Of a DNA stretch of 64,000 nucleotides, positions 23,441-35,206 are shown piece after piece. The notes beneath the pieces were generated by a model that saw only the letters and a program-made list of their open reading frames with translations, made no database searches and was not told where the DNA came from. This DNA is from Gnetum montanum. Its lineage: Eukaryota; Streptophyta; Gnetopsida; Gnetales; Gnetaceae. The stretch is taken from contig MNCI01036143.1 in assembly GCA_015680685.1 (NCBI GenBank), positions 218,724-282,723 of the forward strand, written 5' to 3'. A program made the translations under genes and the position numbers. Numbering within the stretch: the stretch's first letter is position 1; every line of letters starts with the position of its first letter.

Positions 23441-25282
23441 GTGCTTTGCCAATGATGAAGCAAGGTAAGCAAAAATCAACTCCAACATTAAACTAGCATA
23501 GAACATTTGCTACAACATTAAACTAGCATAGAACTTTTGCTACAATGTTAAACTAGCACAAAATTTCCTTGGGCTATGATGTGAAACTAGCACCCATAGC
23601 ATTGTTCACTACGAGATTAAACTAGCATAGTAGTCTACTAGGACCTTAAACTAGCACAACATGTAGTCTACCAAGACTTAAATCTTGGTTTGCTATTCAG
23701 CATCCACAATTCAACACACATAGTGGTGTGGATAAGCAAGCATAAATACTTTCAATCCTCCCTCACCTGCCTACACCTCTTGGATAGGATGGGGTGGGGT
23801 GTTGTAGTTCTAGAATGTAGTTCACATCATCAAGGAAAACCCCTCTAGAACATTTGTAAGGTCACTATCCTTAACATCTTGCTGATCTTTTAGAGATGTC
23901 TTTTGGCATCTTGTTGACCTTTCAGAGCTATCTCCACCATCACCAATCATCTTGTCGAAGTTTTCACTGTCAGGATCACTCATTGAAGAACCAAAGGTAC
24001 TATGGCCCAGCCACAATATTACCATCCTCTAACACTTACCATTTCCTAAGCTCAGAAGAGAATCTAGAAGTGCAATTCTCTACCATGTTGCTAGGTTTTT
24101 GGGCTCCTATCATTGGTGAGGACTCCAAAGAACCTACATTTCCAACACCTTTAGCCACTTGGGTGCTCACTTTTGGTGTGGTTGTTGAAGGTTTTACAAC
24201 CTACCATCACTAGTGCTCACACTGGCCTTCCTACTTTGGACACTGCATGCACCTACAACTGACATAGAACTTACAACCCTTGCAGTTCCCTTACAAAAAT
24301 GAATTTACCTTCATCTCACATGGTGTAGTTGTTTTTTCTTATTTTCTATGTGTTGCATTTTCAAGAAGAAGCCTCAGCAACGTTGTTCCAAGGGTGTGTT
24401 TCATCATGGTGGCAAGTCACCGCACTGCTCTAATACATCCATTTTGGCTTGCCAAGCCACTTAAGAGTGCACATCCATATTATCCCACTATAGCCTATTC
24501 ATGTTTACCCCTTCACCTTATACTTTTCCACAATCCCCGTAAGCTTCTCTAATGCACATGGCATCCTTCTTTCAGTCAACCGCAAAACCCATGATGGACA
24601 TAATGTAACTTGTTCCATGGGTAGCCTTTGTGGGCTATTCAAAGCCCCAAGTTGATGTAACACAACTCATCTTAGGGAGGAAACACATGTCCTATAGATG
24701 TGATGCAGTTTCTTGTAAGAAAACTTTGTTAAGCAGCATGTAGTCCGCCCAACAACAAAACATTTGCTTCATAAAAAAAAGAGCAAATAAAAAAAAAGAA
24801 AGCAAAAGTAAAAAGAAAAGAGAAAGACAAGAAAAAATAAAACCAAGGGCTAAAGAAAAATGGGACCAAAAAAGTACCCAAGTAAAATAGCACAGTTGTC
24901 ATTTCACAACTGGTCTAGCCTTGAATCAATCATCTCACAAGCACTTCGATGAGAGGTCAAAATCCTAAGGGTAGGCCATCTCCGCATGCTAACTCCCTCA
25001 CAAACATTCTAATGAGGGATCATGCTTTTGCAATAATCCATCATAATGTTGCATCCTATAGCCACATGTATAATGAACATAATTCCCATTTGTTATCCCT
25101 TGATCCATCTCCCTAAACAATTCCTTGCCATACTATACTTCCTTAGCACTCTCAAGCATAGTGAAGCATTGTCTAATTAGGCACTAATGAGTGGTGTTGA
25201 TGTCATGTTCATTGTGGTGTTTCATATTCTTTGTTAACATCTCTCGGGCCACTCCTCTAGATGTCAACAAAAGAAGGGCCAA
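23441..25282 (+). other. 3' noncoding region of element A
   Basis: It begins with AAACTAGCA-type repeats, then passes through sequence shared in inverted form with C at 6123-7918, a long purine run at about 24,768-24,870, and ends with AAAAGAAGGGCCAA, which touches the 3' LTR and is the likely polypurine tract (25268-25282). The open frames inside are not conserved with C. Confidence 0.7.
23483..23572. repeat. Three tandem 30-bp units
   Basis: Units starting at 23483, 23513 and 23543 share CAACATTAAACTAGCATAGA (third copy CAATGTTAAACTAGCACAAA). Looser copies of AAACTAGCA continue to about 23,660. Confidence 0.8.
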
Positions 25283-27200
25283 TGAAACACCACCAATTTC
25301 AGGCTTCTACATCTTCAACAACAAATTTGTCTAAGTGTTAACACTTAGCAAATTTTTTCTAAGTGTGGGTGTTATGCTCTCTACTGTAGCCGGCGTAGCA
25401 CACACTAAGGCCTATTTTGCACAATTTTTCTAAGTGTCAGCAACAGTTGCAAGAAACATTTTCTAAGTATCTTGCTACACTCTCAATCTTGGTTGCTACG
25501 CTCCATAGCATAGGTAGCATAGCACACACTTCCATGGCTAGTTTACCCAAGTGTTAAGCTAGAAGTGGTCAAAGGTCACTTGAGATGGATGAAATAGTTT
25601 AGCAAATCTTCTATCTCCTAGGTTGTCACACTTACTATGCTCCATAGTGTAGCCAACATAACACATGGTCTAGTAACCAATTTGTCCAAATACTAGGCTA
25701 GAGGTTGTTAGAATTTCTAGGGATGGCAAAAAGATTTTGGAAAATTTTCTATCTCTTGGGTTGTTATGCCTTGCTACACTGCACAACGTAGAAAGCGTGA
25801 CATAAGTTCGAGTGCCTAGTTTTACCTAAGTGTTGGACAAGAATCTATCAAGCTATCCTAACATGAAAGACACATTTAGCATATTTTCTAACTTCCAAGG
25901 TTGCCTCTCCTGCTACTCCCCAGAGCATAGCTAGTGGACCATGAAGAAAGATTGCAGATTTCATTAAAATTTGGCTAAGTGTCCCTACTACACTACCTAT
26001 TAAAGACAATGTAACCAATGTGAAACATCAAAATTTTGCAAAATTTCACTAAGTGTTGTGTTATGCTCTAGAGCATTGCTAGCTTGACACTAGAGAAAAG
26101 CTTTTAATAGCATCTAGATGCTTCCAGAACTTAGCATCGACCTTCATCTCAACTCTAATGTTTCTATGAAAACCAAGATCATCAATTTGTATCTCTTTTG
26201 CACCTTACATTAGTTCCCAAAATTGTTCCTACGCTTGGCTTTACTCAAAAGAGGGGGAAGACATAGTCCTAGAGCATAGTCTTCAAGTTGTACTATTTTT
26301 GCACTATTTGCAAGTACATTGCAATCTCTCAAACTTTGGCACATGCAGTCCAAGTAATGTAGTCATAGTTTAGTAGTCTCTAGGAACCCATTCCTATTCT
26401 TTAGAGTGTAACACTTTGCTACGCTCATGAGATCATAACATAATAGCGTAACTCCATCTACACTCATGCCACATGGCACTTGATCTACATTTCACGCTAA
26501 ACCTAGCCCTATAAATACCCCAATGTTTAAAAATCTAAGGGTTGGAAAATCAAAAGAGCATTGAGCATTTTAACTTCTAAAGATCCATGGCACTCTCACA
26601 CTTGAGCATTTGAGCTTTGCACCTTGGCACCTCCCAAAATGTAGTCCACCATTGTATTGCACCCGCAGAACATGATAATAGCCAACCTAGTAGGTTTATT
26701 CTCCATTATATTTGTTATCTCCATGTCCTAGGCATCACAGAGACTATGACTACACTATTATACTACCACTATGCCTCCTTGATGCTGTGTACCATTCTCA
26801 AATCTTATCTAGTAATAGTTATGTTACCCATTTTTGGGGCAATGTAATTTTTCATTCATAAGCTATGTTTCATTTTTTTCCAAGAATTTTTCTTTGATAT
26901 TAAGCATAACTCTTACAATTTTCTATTGTTTGATACATATTTGCATGCTCACGTCACTATTTTTAGGCCAGGACACCCTGCTACACTCTAGCTTAGCCAG
27001 TCTTGGTATCTACTCATAATGTAGTACAACCCTTTTTACATATTGTTGTGTTAACATCACATAAGTCCCTATCTAATCGACCAAACCATTTAGGGTACCT
27101 CATTTCCATTTTCCAACATAGCCCTCACATAGATTCAAGGTTATGCTATATGCCCACCAACCTCTTGGTGTTCCAGCCATCGATATTTTTGAACATCACA
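25283..27200 (+). repeat. 3' LTR of element A
   Basis: Starts TGAAACACCACCAATTTCAG right after the polypurine tract and ends GAACATCACA before the target repeat TAGCC. It is collinear with the 5' LTR throughout, including the TATA-like CCCTATAAATACCCC near 26,508 and the palindromic U3 elements (e.g. GCTACGCTCCATAGCATAGG-like at about 25,498). Many transition differences from the 5' LTR indicate an old insertion. Confidence 0.85.
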
Positions 27201-27904
27201 TAGCCCAAGGACATTCTATGCTAGTTTATCATCATAGTGGATGTTTTGTACCAGTTTAATGTTGTAGTAGATGCTCTATGCTAGTTTAACATTGTAGTAC
27301 ACATTCTATTACCTTGCTTTATCATTGATGTAGCACTATGTACTAGGTGTAATATGACTTTAGGTACAAGTGGTTGATTGGATTGGCAAAGTCATTGTCA
27401 TCTAGATCAGAAAGCTTGAATGCTCCATTGTTATAGGTCTTTATGACCAAGAAAGGACCTTTCCAATTAGTTGAGAATTTGTCTATGGGCTCATGAATGA
27501 CCTTGAGGACCATGTTCCCCTTCTTAATCAGGCGTTGATGCTGATTGTGGCAATGCTTTTGTCATTGCTTTTCATGGTATAACTCAATGTGATCAAGTGT
27601 TTGCGTGCCCTCCTCCTCTATAGAGTTGAGGTTAATGGTTCTCAGCTCGTTGTTTTGAACTTCATCAATGAACCTCGAGAGGATCATATGGAGCGTTGGC
27701 ACTTGCAATTCAAGAGGCAACATTGCTTCAAATTCATACACAAGACTATATGGCATCTTACCTATTGTGATTTTGCATGTCATGTGGTAGGCCCATAACA
27801 TGTAGATTAGTTTTTCATGTCATCATCGCTTGTTCTCACTAAGCATCCTCTTCAAAAGGTTGATGATAACTTTGTTCATAACCTTTGCTTGGCCATTTAC
27901 CTAT
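27201..27904 (-). pseudogene. Integrase C-terminal part (element C)
   Basis: On the minus strand LWAYHMTCKITIGKMPYSLV, then LHMILSRFIDEVQNNELRTI and FSTNWKGPF closely match the integrase of element A in the same order. Toward 27,201-27,310 it passes into the AAACTAGCATAGA-type repeats. This is the piece of element C lying on the far side of element A. At 27904 the integrase stops abruptly against an LTR terminus, before the catalytic core. Confidence 0.85.
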
Positions 27905-29431
27905 TGTAGCGACTGAAAATGTCGGTGGTTGGAAACACCAAGAGGTCATCGGTCGAAATAGTTTAACCCTAGATCTGTGCAAGGGCCGTGCTAGATGAAA
28001 TGGAAACGGGGTGCCCTAAACAATCTGGTCGATCAGATAGGGACTTAACCGGTATAACTTAACCTTTTGTAAACATTATTTTAAATGTTAAATATCCAAG
28101 GTATAACCGATGATTAATAAATGCAAGAATGTAAAAAATAATGTTAAATAATGATAACAATGAAGAAATAACATAATAAGCTAGGGTAAGAAAATGCACT
28201 GCCGCAAAATCGTAGGTTCAATTCTCTTCCTTGCTTGAAGTGTACAAAAATTTACGCAATGCTGGTAGCACACAGAGAGTTCAAGAATGACTAGAATGCT
28301 CAAAATGTGCCAGCTATGGCTTTGAGTGAGAACTTAAAAGTAGAAAGTACAAAATGCCAATGCAAGGAGCTAATGCCAAATGCCAACATGAGATGCCAAC
28401 TTAAAATTGCCAATGAAACAACTTGCCAATTACCAAAAATTTGCTAACTTGCCAAAAATGCCTCAATTTTCCAACCCTTTGAGCATCACTCATCCGAGTA
28501 TTTATAGGGCCAGGAGGAGGTAAGAGATGCAGTTTAGATGCCACATGTCCTGGACCCACAAGATGCTGACATGCCCAGACTGCATGGATGTGCAAGACCA
28601 GTTGTGAATTTGCTAGGCTGCAACAATGTTGTCAAGACTGGAGATGCTAGAACCAAGTGTGTTGATAGTGCCAATGCAAGAAATGAAGAACATTGATGTA
28701 GTGTATCTACTTGCTATGCTGTGCTACGCTATGTAGCATAGCACGTTGGCGTAGCATAGCTACTTGCTACGCTTTGCTATGCTATGTAGTGTAGCATAGC
28801 GTAGCCACCAGTTTGAAGAAGAAATTTGTGTTGAAGTCATTAGTCCTTGTTGAAAGCCTTGGTGCATGTAGGGTTAGCTTTTGGAGCATTTTGTTTATTT
28901 AAATTCTTTGCTACGCTATGTTACGTTATGTAGCATAGCATAGCGTAGCAGTTGATGTAACTTGAATTTCTATTAAAACTGTGACAAGAAAACTCTGCTT
29001 GTTTTTCCTTTGCTACGTTGTGCTATGCTATGTAGCATAGCATAGTGTAGCACTCTGTGTTGATTGATTTCTAACTTTACCTTATGTGAACATATTTTGC
29101 TAAAGCCTACATTCAGACACTTGGTTGATTTATTTAAAAAGGCTTGCTATGCTATGTAGCGTAGCATAGCATAGCAAACTTCTCCACTAGAAAACTTGTT
29201 GAACTATTTTGTCCATCCTGAGCACCGTCAAAAACTCCAAGCATGGTTTCTGAATAGACTATCAGTAAGGTGAATCACCCAGGTGGGTAGGTCAGAGAGT
29301 CCATTGGGTTTGTCAGCTCTAGAGATAGAAAACTTACCAAAATGAACAGTCTAAACTTAGTACATTCATTTCCTACCAAACAGTCATGAGGCTACACTTG
29401 TGGAAATGTTTGCCTCATTTCCAAGAACCTA
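27905..29431 (-). repeat. Diverged Tat-type LTR, minus orientation
   Basis: The minus strand ends ...CAGTCGCTACA at 27905; its U5-like part (27,920-28,080) matches the ends of the A and C LTRs (CTTGGTGTTTCCAACCACCG on the minus strand). A TATA-like CCTATAAATACT lies near 28,500 (revcomp). It carries GCTACGC/GCGTAGC palindromes at about 28,715, 28,770, 28,910, 29,015 and 29,145. Its own 5' terminus (about 40 bases) is missing at the junction with the next fragment. Confidence 0.65.
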
Positions 29432-29434
29432 GTG

Positions 29435-30187
29435 TGAAACACCCCAAATTTTCAAGACATTATTGCTTCACCAGGTCCTTGGAATTCATGCAGCATCATG
29501 TCACTTTAGCAATAAATGGATGCTCTGAGTTTATATTGTCTAGTTTGGCACATTTTCTACTTTCAGTGTTGATAAGCCTAACGAACTCTCTAGCCTACCC
29601 ACCTGGGTAGTTCATTTAGCTGATAGTCGACTCAGAGGTGATGCATGGGGTTTTCAGCAATGCTTAAGTTGCACAAAATAGTTGTACAAGTTTTCTAGTA
29701 AATAAGTTTACTATGCTACACTATGCTATGTAGCGTAGCAAGCTTCAGAAGACAGTTGCAGGAAAAAATGCTACGCTACGCAGCATAGCACAGCGTAGCA
29801 AAAGCAAGATAGAAAGCCCTAGCTTACTTAGTGATTCTAATTTCACTCGGTAAGCACCTCCAGAATTCAAAACCAGTTGCCTCACTCGACTCCAAGTCCT
29901 TCAGCAAGACTATTTCTACTAGAAAGTGTCGAATTTAATGAAAAGAAAGCTATGTTGGCTACTACGCTACATAGCATAGCATTTGTGCAGAAATGGAAAC
30001 AGGCATCTCAAAATTCAGGATCAGCAAATTCAAGGGCTTCACATTACTAAGAACAAAGTTTGCAGATTGTCAGCATTTTTGTAGTTAAGATCAGCTACAA
30101 CGCTATGTTATGCTACGTAGTGTAGCATAGCGTAGCAAACATGTGTAACTAGTTAGAAAACTTCAAAGGTTTCTAGCATATGTAGTC
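29435..30187 (+). repeat. Diverged Tat-type LTR start, plus orientation
   Basis: Starts TGAAACACCCCAAATTTTC and runs in inverted orientation to the preceding fragment, so 29,150-29,430 and 29,470-29,740 form a large imperfect inverted repeat (shared blocks include CTACCCACCTGGGTAG and AGCAAGTTT/AACTTGT segments). It ends where another TGAAACACCACTAA start occurs at 30188. Confidence 0.55.
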
Positions 30188-31950
30188 TGAAACACCACTA
30201 ATTTTGGCCTAGCACTTTTAGACAAGAATCAAGCTCATGCTGCTGCCCAACATGAGTACAACATGACCAATCTTGGAGGCCTCTGAAACAGCCACTGATG
30301 GCCCATGATTCAATAGGCAAGGTTCCCCCTGGGGCCCATAGGCAACTTCACTAACTTCCAGCATCTAGAATTAAAAGTTTCAAGTTCAAAATATTTGGTT
30401 TTGGCTAAGTACACTTTGGTTACTTTTCAGACGCTGTACAGCGTAAGGATCAACGTCACCAACTTTTGGAGCCCCGAAATTGAGTCAAAATAGGCCAAAA
30501 TCAAGCACAAGGACCCCCCATGACCTTCACCAAGGTCCCTAGCAGCTCCTAGCCTCTAGAAAATCAAGATTTGGGCCTCAAATGTGCCATTTTAACTTGG
30601 TGACGCTGGGGTTACTTTTTTAGACGCTACAGAGCGTAAGGATCAACGTCACCAACATTTAGAGCCCCAAAACTAAGCCAAAATGACTTGATTTCAAGGG
30701 TTCAAGTCATCCTTAGGGTCTACTATTGATAGCTATGGGTCCCAGCCTTTAGAAATTCCAGATATCAACTCAAAATTGAAAGTTTTGGAGGTCACACTAC
30801 AGGTCATGTCGGGCAATCAAATTTCTCTTGTTGTACATTTTATTGTAAATCCCGTTTGTGGGCATATTAGGCCCCCATGGTCTAAATTAAATGTACTTTC
30901 ATGAGCTTGAATAACCCACAAATTATAAAATGCAATGTACCTATTCAAGAATGCAACTCTTGCCAACACACATCCAACTTGTGCACAACTATCCCACACA
31001 TTGTGAGATACATTGAACCTAGTCAAGAATGCAACTCTCACCAACACACATCCAACTCATGCACAACTATCCCACACATTGTGATATACATTGAACCTGG
31101 TCAAGAATGCAACTATCCAACACACATCCAACTCATGCCAACTATCCATGGGACACATGTCACTAGTTTTGCTTTCCTCTCATCTCCCAGTCCTTGATTC
31201 CATTCTTGAATTTCGTGCCCAAGCCTGGCCCAATCCTATAAATACCCTGTCAATTCACATAAACTCTTGGGGGCAAAAAAAATTAAGGAAAAAATTGGAA
31301 AGATTGGCAATTCTAAGAGAGGATAGAACTTGCAATCCTTGCGCACTTGGCACACTTGACTCCTAGCATCCAAGAACTTCCCACCTTTATCATCACATCA
31401 TCGCATCATCACATCATATCATCCCAAGGCTAGGCGTTTGACTAGCCATCCACATGTGTGCAACTACACTTTGACCGGTGCACATTTTAAAAAAAAAACA
31501 ATATAATACAATTTCATTATTTCCTTCCATTTACATTATTTACTTCAATTTATGCTTTGTTTACAATATAGATCTATTTACACTTTATTTATAATTCAGT
31601 ACACTTTGTTTACATTTCATGTTGTTGTTTACATCTCGTTTACGATAACCCCAGCGTTAGCCATAGCTTACGCTTAGGGAAGTCCTTGGTTGCTTTGCAT
31701 GCAAACCATCCAAGGCACTCTACCTTCATTTACTTTTCTAGCTTACCCTCGAGTGAAGGCAAGGTCAACTATGGCTGCCCAATGATCTCTCAGTGTTTGT
31801 TTCCCTTCCAATCTTACAACGATGATTTAGGTCAGCACACAGTTGACTCCAATGTAAACGTCTTCTTCAAATTGGTGGCTACGCTACACTACACTACGTA
31901 GCATAGCATAGTGTAGCAAGTTGCTATGCTATGCTAACATGCTACACCTA
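30188..31950 (+). repeat. Third diverged Tat-type LTR-like segment
   Basis: Starts TGAAACACCACTAATTTTGG. It contains two copies, about 190 bp apart (around 30,425 and 30,617), of a segment with GAGCGTAAGGATCAACGTCA-type sequence, a TATA-like CCTATAAATACCC near 31,226 and a final GCTACGCTAC...GTAGCATAGC palindrome at about 31,878-31,945. No coding sequence is recognisable. The 3' boundary is set by the start of recognisable RT sequence of element H. Confidence 0.45.
30946..31160. repeat. 78-bp tandem repeat, about 2.7 copies
   Basis: Units start at 30946, 31024 and 31102 with CAAGAATGCAACTCT and contain CCAACACACATCCAACT and CACAACTATCCCACACATTG. The third copy is shortened. Confidence 0.85.
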
Positions 31951-34105
31951 AACAACATTCACGAGTCCCTAGGTGACTTTTGCATATTGCAAGATGCCTT
32001 TTGGTTTATGCAATGTCCTTGCTACTTTCCAACACTTGGTCCTAAGCATTTTTCAACAACAAATTGGTAGCAGTGTGGAGGTTTTCATGGATGACTTCTC
32101 CACCTATGGAGCTGCATTTGAGCAAGCCCTAGATTGCTTAGAGTAAGTACTAAAAAGATGTGTTGAAAAAAATATATAGCTCAATTGGAAAAAGAGTCAT
32201 CTAATGGTCTAGGAGGGCATTATATTGGGGCACCAAATCTCAAAAGTAGAAATTGAGGTCAACCCTAACAAATAAGGGTCATCCAAGGAATTAGCTCCTA
32301 ACCAAAAATCGTCAAAGATGTTCAGTCATTCCTTGGACATACTGGCTACTACCAATGATTCATAGAAAATTTCTCTAAAATCACAAAACCATTGGTTAAG
32401 CTAACAAAGAAAGATACTTCATTTGTCTAGACGAATGAATGTGAAAAAGCATTCCAACAACTGAAGGAGAAACTTGTAGAAACTCCAATTCTACAAGCAC
32501 CCGACTAGTCTATACCATTTCATGTTATGACACATACATCAAATTATGCCTTGGGAGCTATGATTATGTATATGGATGATAAGAAATGTCCATACTACAT
32601 CCATTGCTTGAGCTGAAGCATTGTGGATGCACAACTAAACTACACCATCACAAAAAAATAATTGATGGTTGTGGTGTTTACTCTAGCGAAGTTCAAGCAC
32701 TATGTACTTAAATACAAAGTGTTTGAGCACATAGATCATAGTGCCATCTACTTTCTAATGAATAAGCCAGTTGTGAGCCCCCATGTCATATGGTGGCTGG
32801 TGATCTTACAATGGTAGATTGAAAGGAAACTAAGAAAGTGGTCATTGATCACTTGTCTTGATTACAATGGGACAGCAAAGAGGAAGAAAGTCCATTATCT
32901 GATCTATTTCTTGATGAACTCCTCTTTGCTAAGGCCATAACTAAATAATTTCCTAATGAGCCTAAATGGTATAATGGCATTCTCACCTATTTTCTCACTC
33001 AAGAGATGCCATAAGGATTGGACCATTAGAAGAAACAACATTTTCTTCACCAAGTAAAATGCTTCATGGAGATCAATGAACACCTCTACAAGGTGTGCAT
33101 CAATGGTGTAGTTTTTTGGTGTGTTCTTCATGCTGATCAACTGTGCATTCTCCAAGACATCATGAAGGTCCTTATGGGAGCCACTATGTTGGGAGATGCA
33201 TATCCATTAAAATCCTAATCGTAAGGTATTATTAGCCAATAATCTTCATGGATGCTCACCAATATGTCCACTCTTGTGAACATTGTAAATGAGATGGTGG
33301 AATTACTACTTTGACATTTGGATCCACTGTTGAGGTCCCACCATCTCATTAGAGAGACCTCAACAGTGGATCCAACCACTAGAACCCTTCAACATTTGGG
33401 GCATTAACTTCATGGGAATTTTAGAAACTTATGCAACGCTTGGGGGTTAAACATAAACGAACAACACCCTACCACCCCCAAGCCAATGGTTAAGCTAAGG
33501 TTACCAATAGGAAAATCACAAAGATAATAACAAGAATTGTTAGTAAATATAGGAAAGACTAGAGCACAAAACTCAACAATGTTCTTTAAACCTACCACTC
33601 AACATGGAAACTTCCTATGGACTATTCTCCTTATGAGCTAGTGTATAGAAAATTACTAACATTTCCTATTCAATCCAAGCTCCATACACTTTTAATAGCT
33701 TATGACCTTGACCTTGACTTAAGTTTAGCACAAAAAGAAAGACTAATGAATCTCAACTTACTAGATGAAAACTAATTGGTAGCTCTATCATCTAACAAGT
33801 TGCAAAAGGCATTTAACAAAAAACACCATGACCATGGAATTAGAAAAGTCAAATTTTAACTAGAAGATAAGGTCCTCTACTGGAACCCCACACACGTACC
33901 ACAACAAACTAAGTTTCAGACATTGTGGAAAGGACCTTACACCATTTATAAAAATTTTCCTTCTAGGGCCATTATCAAATAAGAAACAATTGGTCAACAT
34001 ACAACAAGTAAAACCTTTCCATAATCCTAAGCAAGCTAGTGCACCAAACACCTCATCAGATGGACAACCACACTCAATCTTTTGGATCTCCTCCTTTCAA
34101 CTTAG
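31950..34105 (+). pseudogene. pol: Athila-type RT (partial), RNase H and integrase (element H)
   Basis: The sequence enters RT in the middle, at a block equivalent to TFAYKQM in element D, and keeps CKMPFGLCNV and VFMDDFSTYGA with both catalytic aspartates (FMDD, 32083-32094). An RNase H remnant follows (DAQLNYTITKK, DHSAIYFLMNKPVVSPHVI about 32,740). Integrase is heavily decayed from 33,000 to 34,050 and contains a small inverted insertion at 33,318-33,375. Gag, protease and the first half of RT are absent upstream. It is possible but unproven that this is the far part of element I; their LTRs look too different for that. Confidence 0.8.
33318..33375. repeat. Perfect 20-bp inverted repeat in integrase relic
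   Basis: TTGGATCCACTGTTGAGGTC (33318-33337) and its exact reverse complement (33356-33375) flank an 18-base loop. The loop start CCACCATCTCATT also mirrors AATGAGATGGTGG at 33288-33300. Compared with element D, only the right arm belongs to the gene, so the left arm looks like an inverted copy added to it. Confidence 0.85.
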
Positions 34106-34361
34106 TCATGGGGGAAATGGCTATCTATGCTAACTATATAAGTGGCTCTTTAGTTTCTCATTTTTTTTGCATGTTTTAGTCTTACACTTTGTTATTTTTA
34201 CAACTTTTTGTTTTACACATTCTTTATCTTACATCTTTTTGTTTTTACGTTATTAATTTTTCAAGATTTTTGTTTTACAACATCATTAGTACATTTTATT
34301 TTTTCTTGAATATTTTAAAATTTCTTGTATATTTTCCTTTATTTGGATGTGATTTTCTTAT
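34106..34361 (+). other. Post-pol spacer of element H, first part
   Basis: Opens with TCATGGGGG (34106-34114), then short TTTTGTTTTACA-type repeats (34,185-34,285) as in D and E. It is interrupted at 34361 by solo LTR J. Confidence 0.65.
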
Positions 34362-35206
34362 TAATGAGACGCGAATTGCACAAGCCACGATATCGGGTAT
34401 GCGATATCGCGGCCGACGCGATATCGCATCCCCTTCGACATCGCATACGCAATATCGCGTCGTTCCCTGTGATATTGCGTCTGCGATATCGCGGTCCGTT
34501 GCCAAATCTATAAATAAGAGGCGGAACTCCCCTCATTTCACATCCTAGGCATAAAGTAGCGAAGCTCTGGCAGATTGATCACCCCAGAGATAGAATATTT
34601 TCCATGTGCCCGCAGTAGGAGTCCCCCAAGTGAACGGTTCTTTATTCGAGCAGCTTTGTACCTGAATGCAAGTTGTGTATGGCAATAAAGANNNNNNNNN
34701 NNNNNNNNNNNNNNNNNNNNNNNNNNNNNNNNNNNNNNNNNNNNNNNNNNNNNNNNNNNNNNNNNNNNNNNNNNNNNNNNNNNNNNNNNNNNNNNNNNNN
34801 NNNNNNNNNNNNNNNNNNNNNNNNNNNNNNNNNNNNNNNNNNNNNNNNNNNNNNNNNNNNNNNNNNNNNNNNNTTTGGTAGCCACAGTTGCACAGTTCAG
34901 GGTGTGTACGGTAAGTGGGAATGGATGCTGATGCTAGGACTTAGTTTTGTAGTTAGAGTTAGTTTTAGTCTCTCAACCCTTCACCGTTAGCATAGGAGAT
35001 AAACTGTAAAAGACCAAAAAAATCATATACCTCGAACTTACTTAACCATACACCGTGACAACAACAAGTAAGTTTGGGAAGACAACGATTAATTAACCCC
35101 AAGTGTTCCTTGCAGGTTTAGGCATTTAGTCTGCAGAGTTCGACCGGATCACGTGTGCTACGCTCGTTTCGTATGGTTGAGTGTAGGGGTACCTCACCAC
35201 TCATCA
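34362..35206 (+). mobile_element. Solo LTR J (Athila-type) with perfect target repeat
   Basis: Starts TAATGAGACGCG (one change from TGATGAG) and ends CACTCATCA. It is flanked by CTTAT on both sides (34357-34361 and 35207-35211). No primer binding site follows and no polypurine tract precedes, so it is an LTR left by recombination between the two ends of an element. At least six CGATATCG-type palindromes occur at 34,386-34,500; a CTATAAATAAGAGGCGG promoter-like motif is near 34,509, and AATAAAG at about 34,685. It keeps many CpGs, suggesting a younger age than its host. Bases 34692-34873 are N. Confidence 0.88.
34692..34873. other. Assembly gap of 182 N
   Basis: A run of unknown bases inside solo LTR J. 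The flanks correspond to the U5 part of related LTRs, so the missing sequence is probably LTR. Confidence 0.95.

Larger units (their letters stand above)
7919..27200 (+). mobile_element. Element A: complete Tat-type Ty3/gypsy retrotransposon
   Basis: A 19.3-kb unit with two LTRs of 1931 and 1918 bp, a primer binding site, gag, protease, a 6-kb spacer with an antisense coding relic, RT, RNase H, an archaeal-type second RNase H and integrase. Flanking 5-bp repeats are TAACT (7914-7918) and TAGCC (27201-27205); the two mismatches are G-to-A and C-to-T. Joining the outer flanks restores the repeat-rich 3' region of element C, and element A's own sequence near 23,580 (CATCATAGCCCAAGG on its minus strand) shows what the empty site looked like. 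The gag knuckle and dual RNase H place it in the Tat/Ogre lineage, which lacks a chromodomain. No reading frame is intact. Confidence 0.88.

Noticed and set aside
24280-24552. 90-codon open frame in the tail of A
   Set aside because: The equivalent region of C (inverted at about 6,690-7,030) is open only in the opposite orientation and with unrelated sequence; likely chance.
30817-31366. Overlapping open frames near the 78-bp repeats
   Set aside because: The repeat length is a multiple of three, which keeps frames open on both strands without any sign of a protein.
34538-34990. Open frames covering the N run
   Set aside because: They exist only because unknown bases contain no stops; the flanks are LTR.
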